This document shows positions 52,616 through 61,505 of a DNA stretch of 64,000 nucleotides, piece by piece (positions within the stretch are counted from its first letter, which is position 1; every line of letters starts with the position of its first letter). Origin of the DNA: DATESN01 sp035270785 (GTDB lineage Bacteria > Bacillota > Clostridia > Lachnospirales > Lachnospiraceae); NCBI GenBank assembly GCA_035270785.1, contig DATESN010000123.1:62001-126000 (forward strand), in the 5' to 3' direction. The position numbers were made by a program, and so were the translations under genes. The notes below the pieces were generated by a model. It did not search any database and was not told the origin of the DNA. It saw only the letters and a program-made list of their open reading frames with translations.

Positions 52616-54554
52616 AAAGAGTTTCCCATTGCTCGTAAAGAATAGATAGTTTTTCATTTAGCATGGTTTGTTTTTTTGTGAATTCTTGTAATTTAGGAAC
52701 ATTACTAGAGTTTTCAGGAAGGGTCATTTGTCTTTCCAAATCCGCAATCGCTGATTCCATTTCAGAAATATGATCTTCACATTTTTTTAGATCATTTTCA
52801 TTCTTTCGCTGCATTGCTTGAAATTCTTTTTTGATTTGCCAATCATTTTTCAAGGAATCTTGCGTAGAAATGATTTCTTGATTTAATTGTATGAAGGGAC
52901 CCTTTGAATCATCCGTGTTTTTTGAAATAGGGGAAGCGGCAGTTTCAAATTGGGTCTTTTTCTCTAAGTAATAATCATAATTACCAATATAATTAGTCAT
53001 AACAGAATCATGTAAATCTAGAATTCGGGAAGCTGTTTTATTGACAAAATATCTATCGTGGGAGACATACAAAACAGTTCCGGTATAAGCGTTAATAGCA
53101 TTTTCCAGGATTCCTTTTGATATCAAATCCAAATGGTTTGTTGGTTCATCGAGAATTAAAAAGTTGGATTCTGAAAGCATCAACTTGGCCAAAGATACAC
53201 GGCCCCTTTCACCGCCACTAAGATCTTTGATGCGTTTAAAAACATCATCATTGGTAAACAGAAAAGCCGCAAGTGTATTACGAATTTCAGTATTTGTAAG
53301 ATCAGGATAGGAATCTGAGATCTCTTCAAATAATGTTTTTTCTAAATGAAGTACTTGATGTTCTTGATCATAATATCCAATAAAAACGTTAGCACCTAAC
53401 TTAATAGTTCCAGAGCTAGCTGGAACTAATTGGTTTATAATTTTTAAAATTGTCGTTTTTCCCGTTCCATTATCTCCAAGAATAGCCACATGTTCTCCCC
53501 TTTTTATTTCGAAATCAAGATTTGAAAACAAATGGTTATCACCAAAAAATTTTGATAAATTATCTACTGTTAAGACATCGTTACCACTGATTTTATGAGG
53601 TGTTAATAATAAATTCATTTCATCATTTATTTCTTTTGGCTTATCTAAAACGTCAATCTTTGCGAGCATTTTTTCTCGACTTTCAGCTCTTTTAATAGAT
53701 TTTTCACGATTAAAAGAACGCAATTTCACAATAACATCCTCCTGATGTTTCATCTCACGTTGTTGTGCAGCATAGGAATGAAGCCTTGTAATCCTTATAT
53801 TTTCTTTTTTAGCAGTATAGTCTGTATAATTACCAGTAAAAGATGTCACTTCGGTATTGTCGATTTCAATAATTTTATTAGTAATTCGATCTAAAAAATA
53901 TCTATCATGTGAGACAATTAGGACAGCCCCTTTATAATTTAGCAAATAAGTTTCAAGCCATGTTATGGAGGACATATCTAAATGATTAGTTGGTTCATCT
54001 AATATTATTAAATCTGGTTTTAGAAGTAATAACTTACCAAGGGCAACCCTGGTTTTTTGGCCCCCAGAAAGGGTACTTATGGAATTATCAAATTCTGATT
54101 CTTCAAATCCTAAACCCTTTAAAACCCCAATCAACTCACTTCTATAAGAGTAGCCATTTTGTGTTTCATAAAGATGGGTAAGATTGGAATAAGTATTCAT
54201 TAAGGATTCCAATTGTTCCCCACTTGCGTGTTTCATATCAAGTTCTGTTTGACGTAGTAAATCTTCAAGTTGGATTATTTCTTTTTTAACACTAAGTAAT
54301 TCGTCAAAAATAGAATTATCACTATTGACAGAATGTTGTTGTGATAAATATCCCAAGGTTTTATCTTTGGAAAAAGAAATAATGCCATCGTCTGCATTTA
54401 ATTCCTTTACTATTATTTTTAACAATGTTGATTTTCCAGAACCATTGATTCCCACAATAGCAGCTTTATCATAATCCTCAATATGAAAGGAAGCATTCTT
54501 TAAAATTATTTTTTCATTAAAACTTTTTGAAATATTAGAGCAAGATAAAATCAT
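52590..54554 (-). CDS. ABC-F family ATPase (ribosome-associated type)
   Basis: 654 aa with two ABC domains and no membrane segments. Domain 1: GINGSGKST, LSGGQKTRVALGKL, DEPTNHLDM; domain 2: GDNGTGKTT, LSGGERGRVSLAKL, DEPTNHLDL. The linker has the Arg/Lys-rich helices typical of the P-site tRNA interaction motif (VIVKLRSFNREKSIKRAESREKMLAKIDVL). A long C-terminal coiled coil follows (about residues 560-650). Such proteins act on the ribosome in translation or protect it from antibiotics; the sequence here resembles the housekeeping YdiF/Uup group. AGGAG precedes the ATG. Divergent from rex. Confidence 0.93.
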   Translation of the reverse strand: MILSCSNISKSFNEKIILKNASFHIEDYDKAAIVGINGSGKSTLLKIIVKELNADDGIISFSKDKTLGYLSQQHSVNSDNSIFDELLSVKKEIIQLEDLLRQTELDMKHASGEQLESLMNTYSNLTHLYETQNGYSYRSELIGVLKGLGFEESEFDNSISTLSGGQKTRVALGKLLLLKPDLIILDEPTNHLDMSSITWLETYLLNYKGAVLIVSHDRYFLDRITNKIIEIDNTEVTSFTGNYTDYTAKKENIRITRLHSYAAQQREMKHQEDVIVKLRSFNREKSIKRAESREKMLAKIDVLDKPKEINDEMNLLLTPHKISGNDVLTVDNLSKFFGDNHLFSNLDFEIKRGEHVAILGDNGTGKTTILKIINQLVPASSGTIKLGANVFIGYYDQEHQVLHLEKTLFEEISDSYPDLTNTEIRNTLAAFLFTNDDVFKRIKDLSGGERGRVSLAKLMLSESNFLILDEPTNHLDLISKGILENAINAYTGTVLYVSHDRYFVNKTASRILDLHDSVMTNYIGNYDYYLEKKTQFETAASPISKNTDDSKGPFIQLNQEIISTQDSLKNDWQIKKEFQAMQRKNENDLKKCEDHISEMESAIADLERQMTLPENSSNVPKLQEFTKKQTMLNEKLSILYEQWETLFTSFQKYF

Positions 54555-54653
54555 AAATTCTCCTATTCACCTATAATGGCAACTGTTTATTGAAATATGT
54601 AAATATACAAAGATGATTATAACGGAAAAAGAAGAAAAATGCTATGGTGTTCA

Positions 54654-54682
54654 TTGACATTTTTTTAACGTACACTTATAAT
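54654..54682 (+). promoter_or_regulatory. Promoter of rex with a possible Rex site
   Basis: Perfect TTGACA at 54654-54659 and perfect TATAAT at 54677-54682, spacing 17. The stretch 54654-54671 (TTGACAT-TTTT-TTAACGT) resembles the clostridial Rex operator TTGTTAA-N4-TTAACAA, four of seven and five of seven matches, and overlaps the -35 box. Autoregulation is plausible but the operator is degenerate. Confidence 0.7.
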
Positions 54683-54712
54683 ATAACAATATAAAGATAA
54701 GGAGGAATTGCA

Positions 54713-55363
54713 TTGGAAGATAAAGAAATTTCTCAAGCAGTAATAGGACGATTACCAAGATATTTCAGGTATTTAGGCGAATTGAAAGAAGAAGGCGTAG
54801 AAAGAATATCATCCCAAGACTTAAGTAGACTTATGAATGTTACAGCATCACAGATACGTCAAGATTTTAATAGCTTTGGCGGTTTTGGTCAACAAGGTTA
54901 TGGATATAATATTATTTTTTTACATCATGAAATCGGAAAAATCTTAGGCTTAGATATAAAGCATCATTTAATTATTGTGGGGGCTGGAAATTTAGGACAA
55001 GCACTTGCTAATTATATGAATTTTGAAAAACGGGGATTTATTGTAAAAGGAGTTTTTGATATTAATCCTGCTTTATATGGTAAAGAATTACGAGGAATTA
55101 AAATACAATCCATTGAGCATATTGTTAACTTTGTAAAAGAAAATAATATTGATATTGCAGTATTGACCATTCCTAAAAATAGTGCTGTTAATGTTGCAGA
55201 ACAACTAGTTAACTGTGGGGTAAAAGCTATTTGGAATTTTGCTCATGTAGATTTAAAGGTTCCAGAGGGTGTTCTTGTAGAAAATGTACATTTATCTGAT
55301 AGCTTAATGAAACTATCCTATAATATTGGAAACTATGAAACTAGTAAGAAACAGTCGAAATAG
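54713..55363 (+). CDS. rex: Redox-sensing transcriptional repressor Rex
   Basis: 216 aa; the start is TTG at 54713 with GGAGGA at 54701-54706. N-terminal winged helix (QAVIGRLPRYFRYLGELKEEGVERISSQDLSRLMNVTASQIRQDFNSFGGFGQQGYGYN) and C-terminal Rossmann fold (VGAGNLGQALANY) that senses the NADH/NAD ratio. Rex controls fermentation genes in Clostridia. The following 208-aa gene starts 12 bp after its stop and is probably on the same transcript. Confidence 0.96.
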   Translation: MEDKEISQAVIGRLPRYFRYLGELKEEGVERISSQDLSRLMNVTASQIRQDFNSFGGFGQQGYGYNIIFLHHEIGKILGLDIKHHLIIVGAGNLGQALANYMNFEKRGFIVKGVFDINPALYGKELRGIKIQSIEHIVNFVKENNIDIAVLTIPKNSAVNVAEQLVNCGVKAIWNFAHVDLKVPEGVLVENVHLSDSLMKLSYNIGNYETSKKQSK

Positions 55364-55375
55364 AATGGAGCTACT

Positions 55376-56002
55376 ATGGGACATAAAGAAGCGGTATTCA
55401 TTCCTGCCCTAGATGGAAAGAAAATCCCCATATTAACACTGGATAATAAGTGGTATCAATTACTTTCTCAGTTGGATTCCAATGAGACAATTGGTAAATT
55501 GGAAAAACAGTTAAATGAACTGATCAAACGTCAAGGTAAGCTTACTACGGAATCGAAAGAAATAAAGAAGATTAAAGCAAGACTTATGGATGAAATTGTT
55601 GGTTTAATGGATTCCATGGAAGAAAGCAAGGCAAATGATAAGACGGAAAAGAAATTAGATGAAAACAAGAGATTAATTAATGAGTGTAATGAAAAATTGG
55701 ATTCCTACCAAGATGAAATGCTAGATTTACCCAAAGAAATTGATCAAATGAATTATAAATTAATGCTGGAGACAATGGAAAAAAGTTACCATTGTTTTCA
55801 GGAGAATAAAAAAGACATGGAAGAAATTTCTCAATGGATTAAAAAGATTCGAGTTGAATTAAAAAAGAAAGTAATAAGAAAGCAAGAAAGAGAAAAGAAA
55901 AATCAAGAAATATATACCTATATGCATAACATTTTTGGTGCAGAAGTAATTGAAATATTCGATATAGAATACAATGCCGGAGAAATGAAAAATAAAAAAT
56001 AA
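55376..56002 (+). CDS. Coiled-coil protein of unknown function downstream of rex
   Basis: 208 aa, highly charged and predicted mostly coiled coil from about residue 35 to 175 (heptad-like KLEKQLNELIKRQGKLTTESKEIKKIKARLM and similar). The N-terminus (MGHKEAVFIPALDGKKIPILTLDNKWYQLL) is a small non-coil head. There is no signal peptide or membrane helix. GGAGC lies about 8 nt before the ATG. It ends in a lysine-rich segment and a terminator at 56011. Its position directly after rex suggests a functional link, but none is known to me. Confidence 0.8.
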   Translation: MGHKEAVFIPALDGKKIPILTLDNKWYQLLSQLDSNETIGKLEKQLNELIKRQGKLTTESKEIKKIKARLMDEIVGLMDSMEESKANDKTEKKLDENKRLINECNEKLDSYQDEMLDLPKEIDQMNYKLMLETMEKSYHCFQENKKDMEEISQWIKKIRVELKKKVIRKQEREKKNQEIYTYMHNIFGAEVIEIFDIEYNAGEMKNKK

Positions 56003-56010
56003 ACTTCTCT

Positions 56011-56039
56011 ATGCGTCAAAATAAAATTTGGCGCATTTT
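56011..56039 (+). terminator. Terminator of rex operon
   Basis: ATGCGTCAAA / TTTGGCGCAT stem (56011-56020 with 56027-56036, one G-U pair), loop ATAAAA, then TTTTA. Confidence 0.75.
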
Positions 56040-56174
56040 ATATTGCTTTTTTGAATATTTTCTTCCATGGTAGGTAAGTAATAAATAGCAAAACTAAAAA
56101 GATAGAATATGATATAATGACAGATAAGAAATACTGTGTAATAAATAAAATACATTCCGAAAAGGAGTTATAAT

Positions 56175-57380
56175 ATGTACAATTATGACAGGGTATGTGC
56201 AGAAATAAACTTGGATGCAATCGTAAATAATGTGATTAATATGAAAAACAATATGGAAGAAAAAGCAAAGATTATAGGAGTTATTAAGACAGATGGCTAT
56301 GGACACGGAGCAATTCCAATAGCCAGAGAGTTGACAAAGCTTGACTGTGTTTATGGATTTGCAACCGCAACAACAGAAGAAGCAATCATTCTTAGAAAGT
56401 CCGGGATAAAAAAACCCCTTTTGATTTTAGGATATACCTTTCCATATTGCTATAGTGATTTAGTGAAAGAAGAAATACGTCCAACCGTATTTCGTTTGGA
56501 TATGGCTAAAGAACTTTCTAATGCTGCTATTCAATTAAATAAAATACTTAAAGTACACATTAAAGTAGATACCGGAATGTCTAGAGTCGGTATAACACCA
56601 GATGATATTGGTATTGAATTTATGAAAAACATTATAGACTTACCTGGAATTGAAGTAGAAGGTATCTTCACTCATTTTTCAAGGGCAGATGAAGTAGATA
56701 AAACTTTTTCACTGACACAATTAAGTAGTTTTGAATCTTTTATTCATAGAATAAAAGAAGAATTATACCTAGATATTCCTATTAAACATTGTTCTAATAG
56801 TGCTGGAATCATAGAATTAAAACAAGCAAATATGGATTGTGTAAGAGCGGGAATTACAATCTATGGTTTATGGCCATCCAAAGACGTGAATCAAAATATT
56901 GTCGCTTTAAAGCCTGCACTTACTTTAAAAAGTAAAATTATATATATTAAAGAAGTGGAAGCAATGACTCCTATTAGTTATGGCGGAACCTTTGTGACAA
57001 GGAAAGTCACCAAAGTTGCAACAATTCCAGTAGGTTATGGTGACGGCTATCCTAGGATGTTGTCAAATAGGGGTTGGGTTCTTATTAACGGAAAAAGGGC
57101 TTCTATTTTAGGAAGAGTATGTATGGATCAGTTTATGGTAGATGTCACAAATATAAGTGAAGTGAAAGAAGGAGATACTGCAATTTTAATCGGTCAAGAT
57201 GGAGATGAAATCATTACGATGGAAGAATTAGGAGACCTTTCTGGTCGCTTTAATTATGAGCTTGCATGTGATTTTGGAAAAAGAATTCCAAGAGTCTATA
57301 TAAAGAATGGGAAGAAAATCGCCCAAAAGGACTACAATGATGACACCTATGTTGAATATTTCGATTCGTTTTACAGATAG
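56175..57380 (+). CDS. alr: Alanine racemase
   Basis: 401 aa, PLP-dependent interconversion of L- and D-alanine for peptidoglycan, cytosolic. PLP lysine K38 in GVIKTDGYGHGAI (most enzymes read KANAYGHG), substrate Tyr in ISYGGTF, and VKVDTGMSR, CSNSAGII, RAGITIYG motifs all present. AAAAGGAG at 56159-56166. In many Firmicutes alr sits before a mazEF-like toxin-antitoxin pair, and here mazF follows 80 bp downstream. Confidence 0.95.
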   Translation: MYNYDRVCAEINLDAIVNNVINMKNNMEEKAKIIGVIKTDGYGHGAIPIARELTKLDCVYGFATATTEEAIILRKSGIKKPLLILGYTFPYCYSDLVKEEIRPTVFRLDMAKELSNAAIQLNKILKVHIKVDTGMSRVGITPDDIGIEFMKNIIDLPGIEVEGIFTHFSRADEVDKTFSLTQLSSFESFIHRIKEELYLDIPIKHCSNSAGIIELKQANMDCVRAGITIYGLWPSKDVNQNIVALKPALTLKSKIIYIKEVEAMTPISYGGTFVTRKVTKVATIPVGYGDGYPRMLSNRGWVLINGKRASILGRVCMDQFMVDVTNISEVKEGDTAILIGQDGDEIITMEELGDLSGRFNYELACDFGKRIPRVYIKNGKKIAQKDYNDDTYVEYFDSFYR

Positions 57381-57391
57381 ATAAAATAATA

Positions 57392-57461
57392 TTTATTCAC
57401 AGTATAAGAAGGAAAAGGAAAGGTAATACTATTTCTAGGTTTTAGAAAGGTTGTGAATAAA
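57392..57461 (+). promoter_or_regulatory. Inverted repeats around the mazF translation start
   Basis: TTTATTCACA (57392-57401) and TGTGAATAAA (57452-57461) are perfect 10-bp complements 50 bp apart; the second covers the A of the mazF ATG. Inside is a second hairpin TTTCTA-GGTTT-TAGAAA (57432-57437 with 57443-57448) that takes in the start of the AAAGG ribosome binding site (57446-57450). In mRNA this would bury both site and start codon, so translational control is possible. Confidence 0.6.
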
Positions 57462-57802
57462 TGAAACGAGGAGATGTATTTTATGCTGATTTACGTCCCG
57501 TAATTGGCTCAGAACAAGGGGGAATTAGACCGGTTTTAATTATACAAAACGATATAGGTAATAAGCATAGCCCCACTGTAATATGTGCTGCGATCACTTC
57601 GAAAATGAACAAAGCTAAATTACCCACACACATAGAATTGAATGCAGATAAATACGAAATGGTAAAGGATTCCGTGATTCTTTTAGAGCAGCTTCGTACG
57701 ATTGATAAAAAAAGATTGAAAGATAAAGTATGTCATTTAGAAAGAGACATTATGGATAAAGTGGATAAAGCATTAATTATTAGCCTTGAATTGGATACAT
57801 AA
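57461..57802 (+). CDS. mazF: MazF/PemK-type mRNA interferase toxin (EndoA/NdoA-like)
   Basis: 113 aa with the full MazF beta-barrel: KRGDVFYADLRPVIGSEQGGIRPVLIIQNDIGNKHSPTVICAAITSK (RGDvyyadL..viGsEQgGiRPvliiqN) and the Thr-Ser catalytic region ITSK; the C-terminus QLRTIDKKRLKDKV is family-typical. The catalytic Arg (in GIRPV) and Thr (in AITSK) are present, so it should be active. No MazE-like antitoxin gene lies between alr and this gene (80 bp) or directly after. Closest family is EndoA of Bacillus, which has EndoAI just upstream. Confidence 0.9.
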   Translation: MKRGDVFYADLRPVIGSEQGGIRPVLIIQNDIGNKHSPTVICAAITSKMNKAKLPTHIELNADKYEMVKDSVILLEQLRTIDKKRLKDKVCHLERDIMDKVDKALIISLELDT

Positions 57803-57810
57803 TGGATTTC

Positions 57811-57839
57811 TTGACGTTTACTACTTGAAATGGTATATT
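57811..57839 (+). promoter_or_regulatory. Promoter of the CNNM/CorC-type gene
   Basis: TTGACG at 57811-57816, 17-bp spacer, TATATT at 57834-57839; leader about 65 nt. Confidence 0.65.
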
Positions 57840-57911
57840 TTAATGTAATAAAAAGCACTTAATTGTATTTTGAGGAATGGAAGAAACAGTATTAAAGAAG
57901 GAGTTATTTTA

Positions 57912-59246
57912 ATGGAAGAGGCTGGACCGTATTTAAGTATTATTATTTTTGTTTTATGTTTAGCATTAGAATTTGTTTTTTATGGTTTTGGATGTGCAAT
58001 ACAGAACTTAAATGGAGCGGAAATAGAAAGACGTTCCTTAGAAAAAAAAGATGTTCGCTCCATTCGGTTACATAAGTTTTTAGAAACTCCCACGCAGTTT
58101 ATTAATACCGTTCAATTAGTTGTAACATCTATTAATATTATGATGGGTTGGTTTTATTTACAAAGGTTTCTTGAATACATAGAACAATTTACAGAAGTTA
58201 AATTGATTTCCATTTTTGTTACAGCAATCCTTTTAATTTATGTATTATTAACTTTTGGCGTTTTAGTTCCGAAACGTTTAGGCACAAGATATTCAGAAAA
58301 ATGGGCCTATCATTGTATTAATATGATATATTATATAACTAAGATTATGATACCATTCACTTTTTTAGTTACTATTTCAACCAATGGTATCTTAAGACTA
58401 TTTGGGTTAAACCCAGACGATGATTTATATGATGTTACGGAAGAAGAAATAATCTCTATGGTAAATGAGGGACATGAACAAGGAGTTCTTCAAGCCAGTG
58501 AAGCGGAAATGATTACAAAAATCTTTGAACTTGGAGATAAAGAAGCCAAGGATATTATGATTAATCGTCAGAATATGATTGCAATAGATGGAAATATGCA
58601 TTTTAAAAAAGCAATTAATTTTATGTTAAAAGAAAGAAATAGTAGATATCCCGTATATGACGAAAACATTGACCATATTATAGGAATTCTTCATTTGAGA
58701 GATGCTATGAGAATTCATTCGGCAAATGAAAAAAGAGATTGTCCTATTTGTGAAATTGAAGACTTGATTCGTGAAGTAAAATTTATACCAGAGACTAGAA
58801 ATATAGATTTACTATTTAAAGAAATGCAATCTTCAAAAGTTCAGATGGTAATTGTAGTAGATGAGTATGGACAAACCTCAGGGCTAGTATCCATGGAAGA
58901 TATTTTAGAGGAAATTGTGGGTAACATTTTAGATGAATATGATGTTGCAGATGACTATATTGAAGAAACAGGAAATGATGAATATATTATTGAAGGAATG
59001 ACTCCATTGGAGGAGTTAGAAGACAAATTAAATATATGTTTTTATGAAGATGAGTTCGATACTTTAAATGGATTTTTAATTTCAAAATTAGATAGAATTC
59101 CTGAAGAAAACGAAGAATTTGAAATTGAAGTAGAAGGATATAATTTTAAAGTCTTAACGGTAGAAAACAAAATGATCCAGTCGGTATTAGTGACAAAATC
59201 AAAAATTTTAACCGATGCGGAAAGTCCCATTTTGGTTGAAGTCTAA
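57912..59246 (+). CDS. CNNM/CorC (HlyC-type) membrane protein with CBS pair
   Basis: 444 aa from the ATG at 57912 with GAAGGAG at 57897-57903; the longer frame starting at 57870 has no site. Layout: DUF21/CNNM domain with about four membrane helices (residues 1-170), a CBS pair (about 205-325, ITKIFELGDKEAKDIMINRQNMIAIDG...SRYPVYDENIDHIIGILHLRDAM...VQMVIVVDEYGQTSGLVSMEDILEEIVG) and a C-terminal CorC/HlyC FAD-like domain (340-435, EYIIEGMTPLEELEDKLN). Family members act in magnesium or cobalt export and ion homeostasis; haemolysin naming is historical. Confidence 0.92.
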   Translation: MEEAGPYLSIIIFVLCLALEFVFYGFGCAIQNLNGAEIERRSLEKKDVRSIRLHKFLETPTQFINTVQLVVTSINIMMGWFYLQRFLEYIEQFTEVKLISIFVTAILLIYVLLTFGVLVPKRLGTRYSEKWAYHCINMIYYITKIMIPFTFLVTISTNGILRLFGLNPDDDLYDVTEEEIISMVNEGHEQGVLQASEAEMITKIFELGDKEAKDIMINRQNMIAIDGNMHFKKAINFMLKERNSRYPVYDENIDHIIGILHLRDAMRIHSANEKRDCPICEIEDLIREVKFIPETRNIDLLFKEMQSSKVQMVIVVDEYGQTSGLVSMEDILEEIVGNILDEYDVADDYIEETGNDEYIIEGMTPLEELEDKLNICFYEDEFDTLNGFLISKLDRIPEENEEFEIEVEGYNFKVLTVENKMIQSVLVTKSKILTDAESPILVEV

Positions 59247-59428
59247 GCACTATCATGATATGATATAAAAGTTGTAAAAGGATAAGCAAAAGACAAGAAT
59301 TAAACAGAAATAAAGATAAAAATAAAGACAAAAATAAAGGCAAGAATAGAGATAAGAAAAAGATAAGAAAAAGACAAAAATAAAGGCAAGAATAAAATAA
59401 AAACAGATAGGATAAAGGAGAATAGGCT
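59247..59428 (+). repeat. Purine-rich repeat tract upstream of yebC
   Basis: The 182-bp gap is almost only A and G with T on the coding strand. A 25-bp unit containing AAGACAAAAATAAAGGCAAG occurs at 59324-59348 and 59370-59394 (46-bp period). Shorter AAAGATAA/AAGAAAAAG units fill the rest. It carries no start-stop frame of note and no terminator. The yebC ribosome binding site AAAGGAG sits at its right end. Confidence 0.75.
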
Positions 59429-60157
59429 ATGTCAGGACATTCAAAATTTGCAAATATAAAACATAGAAAAGAAAGAAATGATGCGGCAAAAGGTAAAATA
59501 TTCACTATTATTGGCAGGGAAATAGCAGTTGCTGTAAAAGAAGGCGGAGCAGATCCAGCTAATAACTTTAAACTAGCAACAATCATTGCAAAAGCAAAAG
59601 GAAACAATATGCCTAACGATACCATTGATCGAGGAATTAAAAAGGCTGCAGGAGATAGTGGAAATGTTAATTATGAATATATTACATATGAAGGCTATGG
59701 CCCTAACGGTATTGCGATTATTGTAGAAACCTTAACAGATAACAAAAATCGTACGGCGGCTAATGTAAGAAGTGCATTTTCAAAAGGGAATGGTAGTATA
59801 GGTACACCAGGATGTGTTTCCTTTATGTTTGATAAAAAGGGTCTGATTATTATAGATAAAGAAGAATGCCATATGGAATCAGATACGCTCATGATGATTG
59901 CCTTAGATGCGGGTGCGCAAGATTTTAATGAGGAAGAAGATAGCTTTGAAATTATTACAAATCCAGATGACTTTGATGATGTGTCAAAAAAAATAAAAGA
60001 AGCAGGAATTACAATTATTTCGGAAGAAATAACGATGATACCACAAACCTATGTAGAATTAACCGATGAGAGCATTTTGAAATCATTTCAAAAAACCTTA
60101 GATCTCTTAGATGAGGACGATGATGTCCAATACGTCTATCATAACGGAATTGAGTAA
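59429..60157 (+). CDS. YebC/PmpR-family protein
   Basis: 242 aa, standard length. N-terminus MSGHSKFANIKHRKERNDAAKGKIFTIIGREI and the middle GYGPNGIAIIVETLTDNKNRTAANVRSAFSKGNGSIGTPGCVSFMFD are the family hallmarks. Annotated as transcriptional regulator; recent work on relatives points to ribosome-related help in translation of proline-rich motifs. AAAGGAG lies 8-9 nt before the ATG. Followed by metY after 32 bp. Confidence 0.95.
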   Translation: MSGHSKFANIKHRKERNDAAKGKIFTIIGREIAVAVKEGGADPANNFKLATIIAKAKGNNMPNDTIDRGIKKAAGDSGNVNYEYITYEGYGPNGIAIIVETLTDNKNRTAANVRSAFSKGNGSIGTPGCVSFMFDKKGLIIIDKEECHMESDTLMMIALDAGAQDFNEEEDSFEIITNPDDFDDVSKKIKEAGITIISEEITMIPQTYVELTDESILKSFQKTLDLLDEDDDVQYVYHNGIE

Positions 60158-60189
60158 AAAAAATGGAATAAAGAAAGAGGATTAACTCT

Positions 60190-61473
60190 ATGAGTAAAGA
60201 ATATTCAATAGAAACAAAATGCATTCAGTCTGGTTGGCAACCAAAGAATGGTGAATCAAGAGTATTACCAATCTATCAATCCACCACATTTAAATATGAT
60301 ACGTCAGAACAAATGGGACGTTTATTTGATCTTGAGGAATCTGGTTATTTTTATACAAGACTTCAAAATCCAACCAATGATTATGTTGCTCAAAAGATTT
60401 GTGACTTGGAAGGTGGTGTAGCAGCGATGCTAACGTCATCTGGACAAGCTGCTAATACATATGCGATATTTAATATTTGTGAAGCCGGAGATCATGTGGT
60501 CTTATCTTCAAAGGTGTATGGTGGAACCTATAACTTGATTACAGTTACTATGAAAAAGATGGGGATTTCTTGTACGCTTGTAGATCCTGATGCAACGATA
60601 GAAGAGTTGAATAAGGCATTTCAAGAAAATACAAAGTGTGTATTGGCGGAATCGATTGGTAACCCTACATTAGTTGTACTAGATTTTGAAAAGTTTGCTA
60701 GTGTTGCCCATGAACATGGAGTGCCTCTTATTGTAGACAATACATTTAGCACTCCCATTAATTGTAGACCATTTGAGTTTGGGGCAGATATTGTGACCCA
60801 TTCTACAACGAAATACATGGATGGACATGCCATGAGTGTAGGCGGAGCAATCGTTGATTCGGGTAATTTTGATTGGTCGAAATATCCTGATAAATTTCCA
60901 GGACTATGCACTCCTGATGATTCATATCATGGAATAGTATATACGACTAAGTTTGGAAAAGGTGCCTATATTACAAAGGCGACAGTACAAGTAATGAGAG
61001 ATTTGGGTTCTATACAATCCCCTCAAAATGCATTTTATGTGAATGCGGGAATTGAGACACTTCATTTAAGGATTCAAAGGCATTGTGAAAATGCAGAAAA
61101 GGTTGCGAAATATTTAGAAAATCAACCCAAAATTGCATGGGTTAATTATCCGGGTTTAAAATCTAATAAGTATTATGACTTAGCACAAAAATACATGCCA
61201 AACGGAACTTGTGGAGTTATTTCTTTTGGATTAAAAGGCGGTATGGAAGTGAGTGTTAAATTTATAGATAGTTTGAAATTAGCATCCATTGTCACTCATG
61301 TTGCAGATGTAAGAACATGCGTACTTCATCCAGCTAGCCATACACATAGACAAATGACAAAAGAACAATTAATAGAAGCTGGAGTCCAACCAGATTTGAT
61401 TCGATTTTCCGTTGGAATAGAAAATGTAAATGATATTATTGATGATATAAGTCAGGCATTAGAGGCTATTTAA
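60190..61473 (+). CDS. metY: O-acetylhomoserine sulfhydrylase (O-acetylhomoserine aminocarboxypropyltransferase)
   Basis: 427 aa, Cys/Met metabolism PLP enzyme. PLP lysine K208 in IVTHSTTKYMDGHAMSVGG; SSGQAANTYAIF and GNPTLVVLDFEKF precede it. The length and the substrate-loop style (ETKCIQSGWQPKNGESRVLPIYQSTTFKY at the N-terminus) match OAH sulfhydrylase rather than the shorter cystathionine gamma-lyases. It makes homocysteine from O-acetylhomoserine and sulfide. AGAGGA precedes the ATG. Confidence 0.9.
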   Translation: MSKEYSIETKCIQSGWQPKNGESRVLPIYQSTTFKYDTSEQMGRLFDLEESGYFYTRLQNPTNDYVAQKICDLEGGVAAMLTSSGQAANTYAIFNICEAGDHVVLSSKVYGGTYNLITVTMKKMGISCTLVDPDATIEELNKAFQENTKCVLAESIGNPTLVVLDFEKFASVAHEHGVPLIVDNTFSTPINCRPFEFGADIVTHSTTKYMDGHAMSVGGAIVDSGNFDWSKYPDKFPGLCTPDDSYHGIVYTTKFGKGAYITKATVQVMRDLGSIQSPQNAFYVNAGIETLHLRIQRHCENAEKVAKYLENQPKIAWVNYPGLKSNKYYDLAQKYMPNGTCGVISFGLKGGMEVSVKFIDSLKLASIVTHVADVRTCVLHPASHTHRQMTKEQLIEAGVQPDLIRFSVGIENVNDIIDDISQALEAI

Positions 61474-61505
61474 CTATTGACTTTCGTATATAAGGGAGCT
61501 AAGAT

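Noticed and set aside
59146..59625. 159-aa minus-strand frame across the purine tract and yebC
   Set aside because: Its Leu/Phe-rich middle is simply the complement of the purine repeats; overlaps two solid genes.
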